From: an uncultured Wenzhouxiangella sp.
Lineage (GTDB): Bacteria; Pseudomonadota; Gammaproteobacteria; Xanthomonadales; Wenzhouxiangellaceae
Length of the DNA: 42,704 bases
Direction of reading: 5' to 3'
Assembly: GCA_937876395.1 (NCBI GenBank)
Contig: CALEIM010000170.1
Coordinates: forward strand, 1-42,704
Shown: one piece after another, positions 16,492 to 27,263 of the stretch
Position numbering within the stretch: position 1 is the first letter of the stretch
Layout: the number at the start of each line of letters is the position of its first letter
Translations under genes and position numbers: made by a program
The notes under the pieces: model-generated
Databases searched by the model: none
Told to the model about the DNA's origin: nothing
Seen by the model: the letters and a program-made list of their open reading frames with translations, nothing else

Positions 16492-17778
16492 ATGCGTATC
16501 CTGCTGATATTCATGATGTTGATGGGTGGGCCGGCGGTGGTCGGCCCGGGTGCTGCGGCAGACGAGCTGCAGGCGGAGTTGATTGACTGGCTGGCGACTG
16601 CCGGGCCGGGTGAGGTGCGTCGGTTTGACGGCGCCGTGCTGGACCATGCAGTCGCCGGTCCGATCCGGCTGGAGCGGACCGTGCTTCGGTCGCCTGGAGC
16701 GCGTGTTGTGGTCATCGAGGACGGGCGTATCACGCTTGCGGTAACGCCTGAGCGCCGGGCCTTTTCCGGCTCAAGTCGTGATGATGAGCGCCTGCGAATT
16801 GGCTTGCTGTTTGATCCGGACGGGCAGGGCATACGCGGCGCCATTTCCGGCCCGGGCGGATTGCAGACCGTTGAGCGGCCGGCGCACGAAGCTGGGGCCG
16901 CGATCGTGGTGCGTGATCTTGATGCCCTGCAGGGAGGGGGTGACGGGCTCGATTTTTCCTGCGCCAGTTCAAGCTTGTCCACGGCGGCGATGGCCGCCGG
17001 CAAGCGCGCCGATCCAGCGCCGGCGTCAGGCCGTACGCGCGGCGCGCTGCGCTACGGCGTGCTGGCGATTGATACCGACAAGGAATGGCTGAACAAGCGC
17101 TTTGGCAACAATGTCAACGCGGCCAGCCAGTGGATCGAGGAGCTGATGCTGATCAGCAACACCATTTTTGAATCCCAGCTCGATCTGCGCCTGCTGCAGG
17201 GCGACACCGTGCTGCGCGTTGGCTCAGATCCCTATGCCGGCAGTCAGGCCGATCAGGCGTTTCTTGAAGAGTTTGGTGGCCACTGGCAGACCCATCATGC
17301 TGGCACGCCGCGTACCCACGCGGCGCTGATTTCCGGGCGGTCGAGCTCACCCAATTCAGCGGCAGGGATTGCCTGGGTCAACAGCTATTGCGCCACCCAG
17401 CCCCAGGGCGGAAGCTACAGCCTCAATCTGCTGTTCCATGGCGCCCATGTACCGGTCGGCGCCAGCGCACGCGTGTTCGCGCACGAAATCGGCCACAATC
17501 TTGGCTCGGTCCATACCCACTGTTACAGCCCGCCCATCGACCAGTGCTTTGCTGCCGAGTCGGGCTGTTACAGCGGCCCGACCAGTTGCCCAGCCGGCGG
17601 TTCGGGTACCTTGATGAGCTATTGCAACAGCTCTTCGGGCGCGAATTGCGGCCAGAACAAGCTGGAGCTGGCCCCGGAAGTCGAGAGCCTGCTGCGCGCA
17701 CGCGTTGATGCCAATACGCCGGCCTGCATCATGACGGAAGTCTCCGTAGTGTTTCACGATCGCTTTGAAACCTTGTGA
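16492..17778 (+). CDS. Secreted zinc metalloprotease (HEXXHXXGXXH, reprolysin-like)
   Basis: A 428-residue exported protease. A signal peptide (ILLIFMMLMGGPAVVGPGAAA) leads into a prodomain-like region to about residue 180. The catalytic domain then starts at ALRYGVLAIDTDKEW, as in bacterial M12B relatives. The zinc site is HEIGHNLGSVHTH (His331, Glu332, His335, His341), and the metzincin Met-turn is GTLMSYC (Met375). Several cysteines follow the zinc site and may form disulfides. The protein closes with VVFHDRFETL, a Phe-x-Asp-x-Phe-Glu type tail discussed as a finding. GGAGG stands five bases before the ATG, a very strong ribosome binding site. It sits alone between the decayed sulfotransferase and the MCE operon. 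The substrate is unknown. Confidence 0.88.
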   Translation: MRILLIFMMLMGGPAVVGPGAAADELQAELIDWLATAGPGEVRRFDGAVLDHAVAGPIRLERTVLRSPGARVVVIEDGRITLAVTPERRAFSGSSRDDERLRIGLLFDPDGQGIRGAISGPGGLQTVERPAHEAGAAIVVRDLDALQGGGDGLDFSCASSSLSTAAMAAGKRADPAPASGRTRGALRYGVLAIDTDKEWLNKRFGNNVNAASQWIEELMLISNTIFESQLDLRLLQGDTVLRVGSDPYAGSQADQAFLEEFGGHWQTHHAGTPRTHAALISGRSSSPNSAAGIAWVNSYCATQPQGGSYSLNLLFHGAHVPVGASARVFAHEIGHNLGSVHTHCYSPPIDQCFAAESGCYSGPTSCPAGGSGTLMSYCNSSSGANCGQNKLELAPEVESLLRARVDANTPACIMTEVSVVFHDRFETL

Positions 17779-17794
17779 GGGTCTGAATCGCCAA

Positions 17795-17821
17795 CGTGGT
17801 AACTTGTTGTTAATCGCCACG
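17795..17821. promoter_or_regulatory. Imperfect dyad in front of the MCE operon (possible operator)
   Basis: In the 60-base gap before the permease gene there is an interrupted inverted repeat: CGTGGTAAC, a 5-base centre, then GTTA, a 4-base bulge and CCACG. The 8-mer AATCGCCA also occurs twice (17786-17793 and 17812-17819). The position just before the operon's first codon suits a repressor site or RNA hairpin, but no known regulator motif was recognised. Confidence 0.3.
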
Positions 17822-17838
17822 GCCTTTTCCGACCATCC

Positions 17839-18951
17839 ATGACCGACTCACCGCTGCTGTTTGAAGATGCCGATGATCATGGCCAGATGATTGCCGCCGG
17901 TGATTGGCGGCTGGATTCCGCCGGCGAGATTGATCGACGCATCGACGGTTTGCGCGGTAACAAACATCGGCTCGATGCCAGCCGCCTCGAAGCCTTGGAC
18001 GCCGCCGGCTCCTTCCTGTTGCTGCGCGCCGCTGAGCGGCTATCGGTTGCGGTGGAAAACATTCACCTCGCCCCGGACCATCAGGCCCTGTTTACTGCCG
18101 TGGCCACAGCTTGTCGGACCGATGATGAGGCCGAGCAGGCGCCGCCGCCATTCTGGCAGGCATGGCTGGCCGGCATTGGCCGGGTCGTGGTCGAGGTCGG
18201 CGTCAATCTCAGGCTGCTGGTCGGCTTTTTCGGTCTGGTACTCAACCGACTGGCCGGCACTGTGCTGCGGCCAAGCCAGTGGCGCCTTGCCGCGACTGCG
18301 TTTCATATGCAGCAGTCCGGTCTCAATGCCTTGCCGCTGGTCGCCCTGCTGAGTTTTCTGGTGGGTGCGGTAGTTGCTTACCTGGGTGCGACCGTGTTGC
18401 GCGATTTCGGTGCCGAGCTGTTCGTGGTCGACTTGATCTCCTACTCGTTTCTGCGCGAGTTTGGCGTGCTGCTGACCGCGATTTTGCTGGCCGGACGAAC
18501 GGCCAGTGCCTTCGCCGCCCAGATCGGCACCATGAAGTCGCGTGAGGAAATTGATGCCATGCGCACCCTCGGCCTTGATCCGATTGTGCTGCTGGTGTTA
18601 CCGCGGCTGATTGCCCTGCTGGTCATGCTGCCGATTCTTGCCCTGCTGGGCACGCTGGCCGGATTTTTCGGCGGCATGGTGGTTTCGGTGCTTGCTCTGG
18701 GTCTGGAGCCGGAGCTGTTCGTCCATCGGCTGAACGAATCGCTGGCGCTGCGCCACTACCTGGTGGGGCTGGCCAAGGCACCGGTGTTTGCCCTCATTAT
18801 TGCCCCTGTGGGCTGTCTGGAAGGCTTCAAGGTGGCCGGTACGGCCCAATCGGTCGGCGAGCGCACCACCTCGGCGGTGGTCCAGAGCATCACGCTGGTG
18901 ATTGTGATCGATGCCTTCGCAGCGGTTTTCTTTATGGAGATTGGCTGGTGA
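17839..18951 (+). CDS. MlaE-type ABC permease with N-terminal STAS-like domain
   Basis: A 370-residue inner-membrane permease of the MCE/Mla lipid transport family. The first 100 or so residues form a STAS-like domain (GDWRLDSAGEIDRRIDGLRG, ...LDASRLEALDAAGSFLLLRA). E. coli has this function in the separate protein MlaB. The rest is the MlaE fold with about five to six hydrophobic segments and the family motifs LPLVALLSFLVGAVVAY, REFGVLLTAILLAGRTASAF and AQIGTMKSREEIDAMRTLG; the last contacts the ATPase. The next gene begins in the overlap GTGA, so permease and ATPase are coupled. The system moves phospholipid-like lipids between membranes; direction and cargo cannot be read from sequence. 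Subfamily is clear; it is not the E. coli mlaFEDCB layout because no MlaC or separate MlaB is present. Confidence 0.92.
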   Translation: MTDSPLLFEDADDHGQMIAAGDWRLDSAGEIDRRIDGLRGNKHRLDASRLEALDAAGSFLLLRAAERLSVAVENIHLAPDHQALFTAVATACRTDDEAEQAPPPFWQAWLAGIGRVVVEVGVNLRLLVGFFGLVLNRLAGTVLRPSQWRLAATAFHMQQSGLNALPLVALLSFLVGAVVAYLGATVLRDFGAELFVVDLISYSFLREFGVLLTAILLAGRTASAFAAQIGTMKSREEIDAMRTLGLDPIVLLVLPRLIALLVMLPILALLGTLAGFFGGMVVSVLALGLEPELFVHRLNESLALRHYLVGLAKAPVFALIIAPVGCLEGFKVAGTAQSVGERTTSAVVQSITLVIVIDAFAAVFFMEIGW

Positions 18952-19742
18952 TTGACGCCGCTCAAGTAAGGGAATCCATCATTCGGGTGCGCGGCCTGGT
19001 CAATCGTTTTGGCGCGCAGACCGTCCATCAGGGCCTGGATCTGGATGTCTATCGGGGTGAGATTCTAGGGGTGGTGGGCGGCTCAGGGTCGGGTAAATCG
19101 GTGCTGATGCGCGCAATTGTCGGCTTGCGCCCGCCGCAGGCCGGCCGTATCGAGGTGTTCGGTCAGCGCGTTGATCAGGGCAGCGGGATGGTTCGGCTGC
19201 TGCGCCGCAGAACTGGCGTGCTTTATCAGGATGGCGCCCTGTTCTCATCCTTGACCGTGCGCGAAAATGTCGAGCTTCCGCTCAAGACCCACTACCGCGA
19301 CCTGAGTGCCGGGCTGACCGCTGAGCTGGCACGCATGAAGATCCAGCTTGTCGGCCTGTCGTCGTCGGCTGGCTCGAAATACCCTTCTGAACTGTCGGGC
19401 GGCATGCGCAAGCGCGCCGGCCTGGCCCGGGCGTTGGCGCTTGATCCGGAGCTGCTGTTTCTCGACGAGCCAACCGCCGGCCTCGACCCGATTGGCGCGT
19501 CCGCCTTTGACCGCCTGTTGCGTACCTTGACCGATACCCTGGGCCTGACGGTGTTTCTGATTACTCACGATCTTGATACGCTTTATGCTATCTGTGATCG
19601 TCTCGCGGTGATCGGCGAGCAGCGCATCCTGGTCAGCGGTACGCTTTCGGAGGTGGCGGCTTTCGATCATCCCTGGGTCCACGATTACTTCAACGGGCCG
19701 CGGGCGCGACAGGCCGAGGCTGCGGCAGATAGGGAATATTGA
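18948..19742 (+). CDS. MlaF-type ABC transporter ATPase
   Basis: A 264-residue ATP-binding subunit for the MCE lipid transporter. Walker A is GGSGSGKSVLMRAIVGL (near residue 45), the Q-loop is VLYQDGALFSSLTV, the ABC signature is LSGGMRKRAGLARAL, Walker B is LLFLDEPTAGLDPIGA, and the switch His is in LITHDLDTLYAICD. RKRAGLARA rather than QRVAIARA is typical of the MlaF/Ttg2A branch. It starts with GTG overlapping the permease stop by four bases and ends three bases before the MCE gene, so stoichiometric production is likely. It works as a cytoplasmic dimer under two permease subunits. Confidence 0.94.
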   Translation: MIDAAQVRESIIRVRGLVNRFGAQTVHQGLDLDVYRGEILGVVGGSGSGKSVLMRAIVGLRPPQAGRIEVFGQRVDQGSGMVRLLRRRTGVLYQDGALFSSLTVRENVELPLKTHYRDLSAGLTAELARMKIQLVGLSSSAGSKYPSELSGGMRKRAGLARALALDPELLFLDEPTAGLDPIGASAFDRLLRTLTDTLGLTVFLITHDLDTLYAICDRLAVIGEQRILVSGTLSEVAAFDHPWVHDYFNGPRARQAEAAADREY

Positions 19743-19745
19743 CTG

Positions 19746-20714
19746 ATGGAACCACGTGCCAACCACGTACTGATCGGAGCGTTTACCCTGCTCGGGGCCG
19801 GCCTGCTGCTGTTGTTTGGCCTGTGGTCGGCGCGCTGGGCCAGTGATCAGGCCTGGCAGCAGATCGAAGTGCATTTCCTGCAGCCGGTCAGCGGGCTCAA
19901 CGAGGGCTCGGCGGTTCAGTACAACGGCATTCGCATGGGCAGCGTTCGTGCGCTGGAGCTGTCGCCGGCCGATCCCGGGCGTGTGGTAGCAGTCATTCGT
20001 CTCAAACCGGATGTTCCACTGCGTCAGGACACCACCGCGCGCCTGGCGGTCCAGGGTTTGACCGGTGTGGCCATCATCCAGCTACGCGGCGGCAGCGCTG
20101 ACAGTGCGGAGCTGAAAGCGCCCGGCCGCGGCGCTTTGCCGGTCATCATTGCCGAGGAGTCCGGCCTGCAGCGGCTGATGGCGACCTCCGAAGACATAGC
20201 CAGTACGGCCAGTGAGGTCATGCTGCGTCTGCTTGATTTTCTCAGTGAAGAAAACGCCAACCGGGTATCGACGACCCTGGACAATATTGACCACTTCATT
20301 GGTGGCTTGAGCGGTGAAGGCGAGCGCCTGGGCGAGATCGTACATAACCTGCACGCCGGCAGCGCGGAGCTGGCGCCGCTGTTTCAGGATGCGCGAGCGA
20401 TGCTCGGCCAGCTTTCCAACACGCTCACCGAGCTGGAGCCAGCGCTGGCCGAGACGCTACCGGAGGCCGCCGAGGACATGAGTCAGGCGATGCGCCGCCT
20501 GGCCAGGATTGCCAAGCGCTTCGACGATATGGTGGCACGCAACGAGGCGGCCATTGCCGGCTTTGGTGATGAAGTAATCAGCCCGCTCGGGCCGACGGTC
20601 CAGGATCTCCGGCGTCTGCTGGATGACTTGAGCCTGCTGATCGAGCGCATTGACCAGAACCCCGCCGGATTCCTGTTTGGCAGCGAGCAACCCGAGGAGT
20701 ACCGACCGCGATGA
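19746..20714 (+). CDS. MCE-domain substrate-binding protein (MlaD/PqiB-like)
   Basis: A 322-residue periplasmic protein held by one N-terminal membrane helix (LIGAFTLLGAGLLLLFGLW). Residues about 40-115 are one MCE domain (VHFLQPVSGLNEGSAVQYNG, IRMGSVRALEL, RLAVQGLTGVAIIQLRGGS). Behind it is a long helical region to the C-terminus (repeated Leu/Ala-rich stretches, 130-310), much longer than in E. coli MlaD (about 183 residues), closer to the type that can form a needle or tunnel across the periplasm. Its stop overlaps the next ATG (ATGA). It should form a hexameric ring on the permease and pass lipids to or from the auxiliary lipoprotein. The cargo is unknown. Confidence 0.92.
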   Translation: MEPRANHVLIGAFTLLGAGLLLLFGLWSARWASDQAWQQIEVHFLQPVSGLNEGSAVQYNGIRMGSVRALELSPADPGRVVAVIRLKPDVPLRQDTTARLAVQGLTGVAIIQLRGGSADSAELKAPGRGALPVIIAEESGLQRLMATSEDIASTASEVMLRLLDFLSEENANRVSTTLDNIDHFIGGLSGEGERLGEIVHNLHAGSAELAPLFQDARAMLGQLSNTLTELEPALAETLPEAAEDMSQAMRRLARIAKRFDDMVARNEAAIAGFGDEVISPLGPTVQDLRRLLDDLSLLIERIDQNPAGFLFGSEQPEEYRPR

Positions 20715-21313
20715 ATACCGTTGGCTTTGTGCGCATCGTCGCGCTGTTGAGCACCGTCGCACTGCTGAGCGCCTGCGCTCTGGGCGGTGGCGGCGAGCGC
20801 TACCGCCTGATTGCCCCGAACCTAACCGTGGAGACTGGAGCGAATCCGATCGAAGGCCTGACCCTGGCCGTGGCCCGGCCGCTGGCCGATCGCAGTCGCG
20901 ACAGCAGCCACATTCTGGTGCGCCGCGGTCGCGATCTCATGCCGTGGCCGGCGGCCGCCTGGATTGATCGTGCTCCTGAGCTGGTTCGCGGGCTGTTGAT
21001 TGATGCCTTCGACGGGCACCTGGCAACCGTGGTCCGGCGCGGCACGGTCTCGGCCGATTACCGCCTGGAGCTTGATTTGCGCCGGTTTGAGCTGGTTGAA
21101 GGGCCAGACGGCCTGGCCGCCGAGCTGCTGATGTCGGTCCGCCTGCTGGACAAACACGGCCAGTTGCTGGCCACCGCCCGCTTCCACGAGGCAGATCACC
21201 CGGCCCGGGGTGGGTCGCTCGATGCCGGTGTGGCGGCGCTTGAGCAGGCCATGGCGCAAAGTTTTTCCAGCCTGGCCGACTGGTTGCGCAGCGAGCTGCC
21301 CCGCGCGCTCTGA
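20711..21313 (+). CDS. ABC-type transport auxiliary lipoprotein (PqiC/LetC-like)
   Basis: A 200-residue lipoprotein. A signal peptide (IVALLSTVALLSAC) ends in the lipobox LLSAC with Cys about residue 19; Ala at +2 suggests outer-membrane sorting. The body matches the ABC auxiliary family seen beside MCE genes: YRLIAPNLTVETGANPIEGL, LTLAVARPLADRS, WPAAAWIDRAPELVRGLLIDAF and a final helix. E. coli PqiC and homologues sit in the outer membrane and meet the MCE tunnel. The ATG overlaps the MCE stop by four bases, so it is the fourth member of this transport unit. The assignment rests on family patterns and context. Confidence 0.85.
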   Translation: MNTVGFVRIVALLSTVALLSACALGGGGERYRLIAPNLTVETGANPIEGLTLAVARPLADRSRDSSHILVRRGRDLMPWPAAAWIDRAPELVRGLLIDAFDGHLATVVRRGTVSADYRLELDLRRFELVEGPDGLAAELLMSVRLLDKHGQLLATARFHEADHPARGGSLDAGVAALEQAMAQSFSSLADWLRSELPRAL

Positions 21314-21314
21314 C

Positions 21315-21794
21315 ATGGGCTGGGTCACGCGCAAATTCGACAGTCTCGGCAGCGCGGTTTCAGGTGCGGCCGGCGGCATGGGGCTGTCACAGGCGCCGGC
21401 TTTCACCCAGGCCTATCTGCAGCGTCTCGGCGGGCATCTTGATGAGGCTCGCCGGACTCATGATCTGGTCGAACGCGGCCTGCTGGTCCCGGAGCTGACA
21501 GCGGCCGAGCGCGCCGTCGCCTTGCGCGGTTTCGCCGAGCGCCTGAGCGATCTGGAAACGAGCTTTGCCGCCATCGCCGAGGCCCCCGCGATGCTCCAGC
21601 CGCTGACCATGCTGCGCCACGCCGATCCCGCCATTGCCGCCCGCGCCTGGGAGGTGTTTTCGCCGGCGGTTCCAGTGGATTCGGCTTCCCTGATCTGGAC
21701 CGGCGCCGGCATTGTCATTGCCCTGCTCGCCTATGAGCTGCTGAAATCCCCGCTGGCCCTGTTCAGACGCCGGCGGCCGGCTGACGATCACTGA
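21315..21794 (+). CDS. DUF2937-like membrane protein
   Basis: A 159-residue protein resembling the DUF2937 family. The typical opening is present: a short N-terminal segment, then SQAPAFTQAYLQRLGGHLDEARR. A central helical part follows, and a C-terminal membrane helix (SLIWTGAGIVIALLAYELL) ends in a basic, cytoplasmic-type tail (RRRRPADDH). It starts two bases after the lipoprotein stop, so it is probably the last gene of the MCE operon. Whether it takes part in lipid transport is unknown. ATG 21315 is used because a longer frame would lie deep inside the upstream gene. Confidence 0.7.
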   Translation: MGWVTRKFDSLGSAVSGAAGGMGLSQAPAFTQAYLQRLGGHLDEARRTHDLVERGLLVPELTAAERAVALRGFAERLSDLETSFAAIAEAPAMLQPLTMLRHADPAIAARAWEVFSPAVPVDSASLIWTGAGIVIALLAYELLKSPLALFRRRRPADDH

Positions 21795-21847
21795 GAGCAG
21801 CGGCGCGGTACACTGGGTCGCTGAATTCACACCCGGTAGTCCGCCCG

Positions 21848-23215
21848 ATGTTTTGCACTCATTCCGATCAGCCGATACCTCTTTTCTCATTCGACCGCAC
21901 AGGCCTTGATGCCTGGCTGGAAACCGCCGCCGAGCCGAGCCGGCGCTGGGTCGAGGCCAGCGCGTTTCGGGCCGCAGCGGGCAGCTACCTGCCGATTCCG
22001 AATGGCGACGGCAGTTTGGCGGCGGTGCTCGCCGGGCGCGACAGCGGGGATCGGCTGTGGGCGCTGGCCCATCTGCCCGCCCTGCTGCCGGCCGGTGATT
22101 ACCGGTTCGAGTCCGACTGGTCGCCGGCCGAGCTGGAACGCGCCGCCATCGGCTGGGGCCTGGGTGCCTATCGATTTGATCGCTATAAGGCAATCGAGGC
22201 GTCGCAAGCCCGGCTGTTGCTGGATGGCGAAGATGAACGGCGGGGGCGCGTCCAGGTCGAGACGGCCTGCGAGGTGCGCGATTTGGTCAATACCCCGGCA
22301 ATCGATCTGGGTCCGGCCGAGCTGGCCGAGACCGCCCGCGCACTGGCCGAGGCGCACGATGCGCGCTTTGAGGTGATTGCCGGCGAGGAGCTGGCTCGCC
22401 AGTTTCCGGCCATTCACGTGGTCGGGCAGGCGGCCAGCCGCGCTCCGCGCCTGATCCGCCTGCAGTGGGGGCGTGCCGACGCCCCGCCGCTGGCGCTGGT
22501 CGGCAAGGGTGTGATATTTGACACCGGCGGACTCAACATCAAGCCCGGCGCGGGCATGGTGCTGATGAAAAAGGACATGGGCGGTGCCGCCCACGCGCTG
22601 GGCATGGCGCGCCTCATCATGAGCCTCGGCCTGGACGTCAATCTGCGCGTCTATATCCCGGCCGTGGAAAACGCCATTGCCGGTAACGCCTATCGACCCT
22701 CCGACATCATTCGCACGCGCAAGGGTTCAAGCGTTGAAGTCGGCAATACCGACGCCGAAGGTCGCCTGGTGCTGGCCGATGCGCTGACTTTGGCCAGTGA
22801 GGAAGGAGCGGAGCGCATCATTGACTTTGCCACCCTGACCGGCGCTGCCCGAGTCGCCCTGGGTGAAGATCTGCCGCCGATCTATGCGCGCGACACGGCC
22901 GCGGCGCGCCGTATACAGGACCTCAGCCTGGAACTTGAGGACCCGCTCTGGCACATGCCGCTGTACGCGCCGTATCGCCGTCTGATCGAGCCGGCCATTG
23001 CCGATTTGTCTAATACCGCCAAGACCAGCTTCGGCGGCAGCCTGACAGCGGCCTTGTTTCTGGATCATTTTGTCGATCAGGACATCGACTGGCTGCACCT
23101 CGACATCTACGCCTGGAACCTGAACGACCGGCCAGGTCGGCCGGCCGGTGGCGAGGCGCAGGGTCTGCGCAGCATTTTCAGCTGGCTGGAGGCGATCTAC
23201 GGCAAGGCAGGCTGA
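21848..23215 (+). CDS. Leucyl aminopeptidase, M17 family (PepB-like)
   Basis: A 455-residue cytosolic aminopeptidase. The M17 catalytic half is clear: GKGVIFDTGGLNIKPGAGM (metal-binding Lys/Asp), MKKDMGGAAHALG, IPAVENAIAGNAYRPSDI and the signature NTDAEGRLVLADAL (Asp, Glu and catalytic Arg). ATLTGAARVALG follows. The N-terminal domain is shorter than in E. coli PepA (503 residues), so it is closer to the PepB branch. It releases N-terminal residues from peptides with two bound metal ions. A TACACT box at 21809-21814 might be a -10 in the gap before it, with no convincing -35. It converges on the Sel1-like gene. Confidence 0.93.
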   Translation: MFCTHSDQPIPLFSFDRTGLDAWLETAAEPSRRWVEASAFRAAAGSYLPIPNGDGSLAAVLAGRDSGDRLWALAHLPALLPAGDYRFESDWSPAELERAAIGWGLGAYRFDRYKAIEASQARLLLDGEDERRGRVQVETACEVRDLVNTPAIDLGPAELAETARALAEAHDARFEVIAGEELARQFPAIHVVGQAASRAPRLIRLQWGRADAPPLALVGKGVIFDTGGLNIKPGAGMVLMKKDMGGAAHALGMARLIMSLGLDVNLRVYIPAVENAIAGNAYRPSDIIRTRKGSSVEVGNTDAEGRLVLADALTLASEEGAERIIDFATLTGAARVALGEDLPPIYARDTAAARRIQDLSLELEDPLWHMPLYAPYRRLIEPAIADLSNTAKTSFGGSLTAALFLDHFVDQDIDWLHLDIYAWNLNDRPGRPAGGEAQGLRSIFSWLEAIYGKAG

Positions 23216-23223
23216 CCGGGCCG

Positions 23224-23937
23224 TTAAGGTGTCGGCTCCTGCGCCGGCTCGTTTGCATCGTCTGACGTGGGTTCATCACTATCGTCGATGATCTCGAATT
23301 CGCCAAGCTCAACCCGACCGCGGGCAATGGCATCGAAAAGCTGAGTTTCAAGCTGGACGATCTGATAGAAGTCCCATTTCTCGGCCGCGAAGTATTCACT
23401 ACCGTCACGGCTGCGGCCCGAACGGTCGATCACCCGGATTGAGCCGACGTGCCCGGTGCGGGAGCCGGTGACCTGCCGCCGCTCGCGGCGCATGTGCTCG
23501 GCAGTGCGTGGAACCGCCACGGCATCGCCATAGCGTGGCTTGAGTTCTTCAAGCAAAGCCTCGGCGCGCTTTTGCTGGACCTCATCAAGCTCGGCCCAGA
23601 CCGCCTCGGCGGTGGCAATGAAGTCCGGGTAGCCGCGTTCGGCCGACAGCTTGAACCACGCCCAACCGCGGGCTGGATCGCGCTCCACGCCATCGCCACG
23701 ATAATGGATGACACCGAGGTTGTACTGGCCGAGTTTGTCGGCCCACCAGGCGGCGCGCTCGAAGCGGTGCCGGGCGTCAAAATAGTTGCCGTTGTTCCAT
23801 GCGCGCTGGCCCTCCCGATTATGCTGGTAGCCGGGTGTGTGCTCGGCGATGTCGAACGGTGAGCGTGCCAGGGAAAGGGTCGAGCAGGCGAGTAAAACAC
23901 AGGCGGTGAACAGTGCCAGCAATGTCTTCAGGCGCAT
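23224..23937 (-). CDS. Exported Sel1/TPR-like repeat protein, possible lipoprotein
   Basis: A 237-residue exported protein. The ATG at 23937 has AAGGAG six bases upstream and opens a signal peptide (TLLALFTACVLLACSTLSLA). LLAC could be a lipobox, or a signal peptidase may cut after SLA. Residues about 45-120 carry Sel1-like repeats (NYFDARHRFERAAWWADKLG, QYNLGVIHYRGDGVERDPAR, GWAWFKLSAERGYPD). The C-terminal 100 residues are charged with no known motif except a final Asp/Glu/Pro-rich tail. Sel1 repeats usually act as protein-binding scaffolds. A 15-codon upstream extension is rejected because it hides the signal peptide. Neighbours give no hint of partner. Confidence 0.72.
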   Translation of the reverse strand: MRLKTLLALFTACVLLACSTLSLARSPFDIAEHTPGYQHNREGQRAWNNGNYFDARHRFERAAWWADKLGQYNLGVIHYRGDGVERDPARGWAWFKLSAERGYPDFIATAEAVWAELDEVQQKRAEALLEELKPRYGDAVAVPRTAEHMRRERRQVTGSRTGHVGSIRVIDRSGRSRDGSEYFAAEKWDFYQIVQLETQLFDAIARGRVELGEFEIIDDSDEPTSDDANEPAQEPTP

Positions 23938-24065
23938 CTTGATCTCCTTCGAGCGGGTCTGTTCGACAGGACATTCTGGCATGAAGCGGCAAAGCCAGCG
24001 CCGGGAGGCTGAAAATGGGTGTCGCCGGCCGCTTTTGGCGTTAGGATATCAAGTTCACGAAAATT

Positions 24066-24080
24066 GCACCGATCCGGTGC
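24066..24080 (+). promoter_or_regulatory. Perfect small dyad upstream of the Trp-rich lipoprotein gene
   Basis: GCACCG and CGGTGC flank a three-base centre, ending 22 bases before the ATG and 10 bases before the AGGAG. It may be an operator or a 5' UTR hairpin. No T-run follows, so it is not a terminator. Confidence 0.35.
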
Positions 24081-24102
24081 TTCGTCAACGAGGAGAAAGA
24101 CC

Positions 24103-24588
24103 ATGCGATATTTGTGGATGGCAATGATTGTTCTGGCCCTGGCGGCTTGTCAGTCGGAAGAGGCCAGCGAGATTGAGGAAGCTGGCGAGCGGGCGGCCGA
24201 GGCCGTCGAGGAAGCCGGTGACCGCGCTGCGGATGCATATGATGATGCGCGCGACGGAGCTGAAGACATGATGGATCGCGGTTCAGAGGCTGCTGACCAG
24301 GCCTGGGATCGCGCCCGTGAACTGGCCGAAAATGCCCGTGAGCAGGCCGAAGCTGCCCTGGAAGCTGCCGAAGAAGGCGGTGAAGGCGCCTGGGTCCGAG
24401 CACAGGAAACCGCAGCCGCCGCGCGTGATCGCGCCGAAATTGCCTGGGAGCAGGCCAGCCAGTTTGCTGATGACAGTTGGGAGGGCGCCAGTGCGCGCGC
24501 CAAGGAAGCCTGGGAAGGGGCGCAGGATGCCTGGGACCGGCTGGCTGAACGCGCTCGTGAGGCAGCCGAAGACGATACGGACGGCTAG
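24103..24588 (+). CDS. Small lipoprotein with Ala/Glu/Trp-rich amphipathic helix
   Basis: A 161-residue protein. The ATG has AGGAG seven bases upstream. The lipobox LALAAC puts the lipid-bearing Cys at about residue 15; Gln at +2 suggests outer-membrane sorting. The whole mature part is low-complexity Ala, Glu, Asp and Arg with no Gly/Pro breaks except EEGGEG, and should be one long amphipathic helix. Trp recurs in similar contexts: QAWDRARELA, GAWVRAQETA, IAWEQASQFA, DSWEGASARA, EAWEGAQDAWDRL. The pattern is like LEA/apolipoprotein-type helices. A stress- or envelope-related role is only a guess. No specific family is recognised. Confidence 0.72.
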   Translation: MRYLWMAMIVLALAACQSEEASEIEEAGERAAEAVEEAGDRAADAYDDARDGAEDMMDRGSEAADQAWDRARELAENAREQAEAALEAAEEGGEGAWVRAQETAAAARDRAEIAWEQASQFADDSWEGASARAKEAWEGAQDAWDRLAERAREAAEDDTDG

Positions 24589-24622
24589 TTTCCGTCGTCT
24601 CGGCCGTTTATTGAACCCAAAC

Positions 24623-24644
24623 GCCGCCCCGGTCTCGGGGCGGC
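24623..24644 (+). terminator. Likely intrinsic-type hairpin after the lipoprotein gene
   Basis: A perfect 9-base stem (GCCGCCCCG paired with CGGGGCGGC) with a GTCT loop sits 35 bases after the lipoprotein stop and before leuS. It is very GC-rich and strong, but the following bases (CCTCCT) hold no real T-run. It may work weakly, or mark the boundary by attenuation. Confidence 0.5.
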
Positions 24645-24671
24645 CCTCCTGAATCAGGACCAATAATCAAG

Positions 24672-27262
<2,591 letters not shown>

Positions 27263-27263
<1 letters not shown>

